From Chitinophaga dinghuensis (GTDB taxonomy: Bacteria > Bacteroidota > Bacteroidia > Chitinophagales > Chitinophagaceae), in contig NZ_QLMA01000006.1 in NCBI RefSeq assembly GCF_003259435.1, positions 248,001-312,000 of the forward strand: DNA of 64,000 nucleotides. The letters run 5' to 3'. The notes under the pieces are model-generated. The model was not told the DNA's origin. It saw only the letters and a program-made list of their open reading frames with translations, and did not search any database. Numbering within the stretch: position 1 is the first letter of the stretch; every line of letters starts with the position of its first letter. Below, piece by piece: positions 63,145 through 64,000 of this stretch. A program made the translations under genes and the position numbers.

Positions 63145-63171
63145 GCCGGGAGTCGCCCCACGACTTCCGGC
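63145..63171 (-). promoter_or_regulatory. Upstream hairpin in the fecR-susC leader, possible anti-terminator arm
   Basis: On the minus strand GCCGGAAGTCG pairs with CGACTCCCGGC (11 bp, one mismatch) around a 5-nt loop. Its left arm CCGGAAG is also complementary to CTTCCGG in the terminator hairpin downstream, so the two structures are mutually exclusive. Confidence 0.5.
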
Positions 63172-63206
63172 TTCATTTACTACATGCGCTGTTGGTGATA
63201 CTTGTG

Positions 63207-64000
63207 TTATGGCATTACCATGAGTGTTTTCCCTTCTAGTTTAAAGTGAATTCCATTTTGTTCCATGATTTTCAGGACTTCCGACAAGCTTTTCCTTCTG
63301 GAAATACTAGCAGTAAAAAAGCGGTTAGGAATATTACGGGGATAGACGACAGTGATGTCATACCAGCGACCCAGTTGATTCATGATGGATTTTAGTTCCT
63401 CATTTCGGAAGTGAAACATATCTTGTTTCCATGATAATACTTCTTCCAGGTCTGCATCATCCTTTACGATAACTGCGTCATTGGACTGTGTAATGGCCTG
63501 CTGTCCACTGTTCAGCACATTCATCGTTCCTGTTTTAGTTTGGTTGATCTGTAATTTTCCGGTTACTAATGTTGTTTTTGTGATAGACTCATCTTCATAT
63601 GACTGTACATTAAATGTAGTTCCAAGAACATGGATAACCTCATTGCGTACCTGTACGGTAAAAGGTTTGCTGGCATTTTGTGCTACATCAAAATAGGCTT
63701 CTCCTGTTACATGTACCATTCGTGTATCTTTGGGAAATGGTACCATGAAAGATACGCTGGTGGCTACGTTTATCCAGAGGTCGCTGCCATCAGGTAAGGT
63801 CACCTGTAATGGCTTACTCCCTTTGGGAACGGTGATGGTATTCAATTCCGGTCGGTGATTCCCATCAGTATTTTCATTATAGACCAATTGGTCGGCTGCC
63901 AGTTTTTGTGCGCCTGTTCCTTTGAGTTGTCCGTCTGCGCCAGGTTGCAGACTATCTATATAAATTTTCTGGCCGTTACGCAAAGTGATAAATGCCCTGT
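63207..64000 (-). CDS. FecR-family regulator, 5' end beyond the window
   Basis: The frame is open up to base 64000 (visible start RAFITLRNGQKIYIDS), so the N-terminal cytosolic part and membrane helix are cut off. The visible 264 residues are the periplasmic FecR domain: GSKPLQVTLPDGSDLWINVA, VHVTGEAYFDVAQNASKPFT and VIHVLGTTFNVQSYEDES, then the C-terminal DUF4974-like part (FRNEELKSIMNQLGRWYDIT). It regulates the SusC/SusD pair downstream through the STN domain of the receptor and an unseen sigma factor. Confidence 0.93.
   Translation of the reverse strand, partial: RAFITLRNGQKIYIDSLQPGADGQLKGTGAQKLAADQLVYNENTDGNHRPELNTITVPKGSKPLQVTLPDGSDLWINVATSVSFMVPFPKDTRMVHVTGEAYFDVAQNASKPFTVQVRNEVIHVLGTTFNVQSYEDESITKTTLVTGKLQINQTKTGTMNVLNSGQQAITQSNDAVIVKDDADLEEVLSWKQDMFHFRNEELKSIMNQLGRWYDITVVYPRNIPNRFFTASISRRKSLSEVLKIMEQNGIHFKLEGKTLMVMP

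Noticed and set aside
1..64000. CRISPR arrays, tRNA/rRNA genes, insertion sequences or prophage
   Set aside because: No regularly spaced repeats, no tRNA cloverleaf, no transposase or integrase motif and no terminal inverted repeats were found on reading both strands.

Overview
The window looks like chromosome from a Bacteroidota member, most likely a Chitinophaga-type soil or plant saprophyte (inferred from protein families, not a 16S match). Supporting signs are two SusC/SusD pairs, a TonB receptor with a FecR/ECF-sigma cassette, many lipoproteins with short Cys lipoboxes, DUF4249, DUF4349 and DUF5074 proteins, weak Shine-Dalgarno signals and TAnnTTTG-type -7 elements. I see no rRNA, tRNA, CRISPR array, insertion sequence or phage gene.

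Layout: 1-5795 is a complete tripartite ABC-2 exporter operon (TolC, HlyD lipoprotein, two ATPases, two permeases). 5796-16826 is a polysaccharide utilisation locus (PUL): SusC, SusD, two accessory lipoproteins, an alginate-lyase/beta-helix fusion and a heparinase II-like lyase, preceded by two LacI-type palindromes. 16794-18902 (minus) holds a small Cys-containing membrane protein, a DUF899 protein, a GNAT and an AhpD-like protein. The last of these is divergent from a MocR-type regulator whose operator repeats fill the shared promoter. 20461-33055 is mostly housekeeping: an LCM-type methyltransferase, signal peptidase I, a cold-shock protein, a PAS histidine kinase, YhcH, GNAT, YccF, a cobalamin-riboswitch-controlled surface lipoprotein, DUF4349, a NagX-like acyltransferase, KptA, methionine aminopeptidase and a THUMP methylase.

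33486-39241 contains an Lrp/AsnC regulator, small lipoproteins, a DUF3820 protein, a bactofilin paired with an actin-like protein, and an M1 peptidase. 39330-44599 (minus) is an ECF sigma, FecR, TonB receptor and DUF4249 cassette. 44812-57750 holds a GH3 glycosidase, five tandem paralogous lipoproteins of unknown function, an acyl-CoA dehydrogenase, a Tat-exported SGNH hydrolase and an acetyl-esterase-like hydrolase. 57797-64000 (minus) is a second SusC/SusD locus with an upstream FecR cut by the window edge.

The most interesting items are: an actin-family protein whose phosphate-1 motif lies at the C-terminus, as if circularly permuted, encoded next to a bactofilin; the lipoprotein array with internal duplication; a B12 riboswitch serving a solitary propeller-type lipoprotein; and an attenuator-like leader between fecR and susC of the second PUL.
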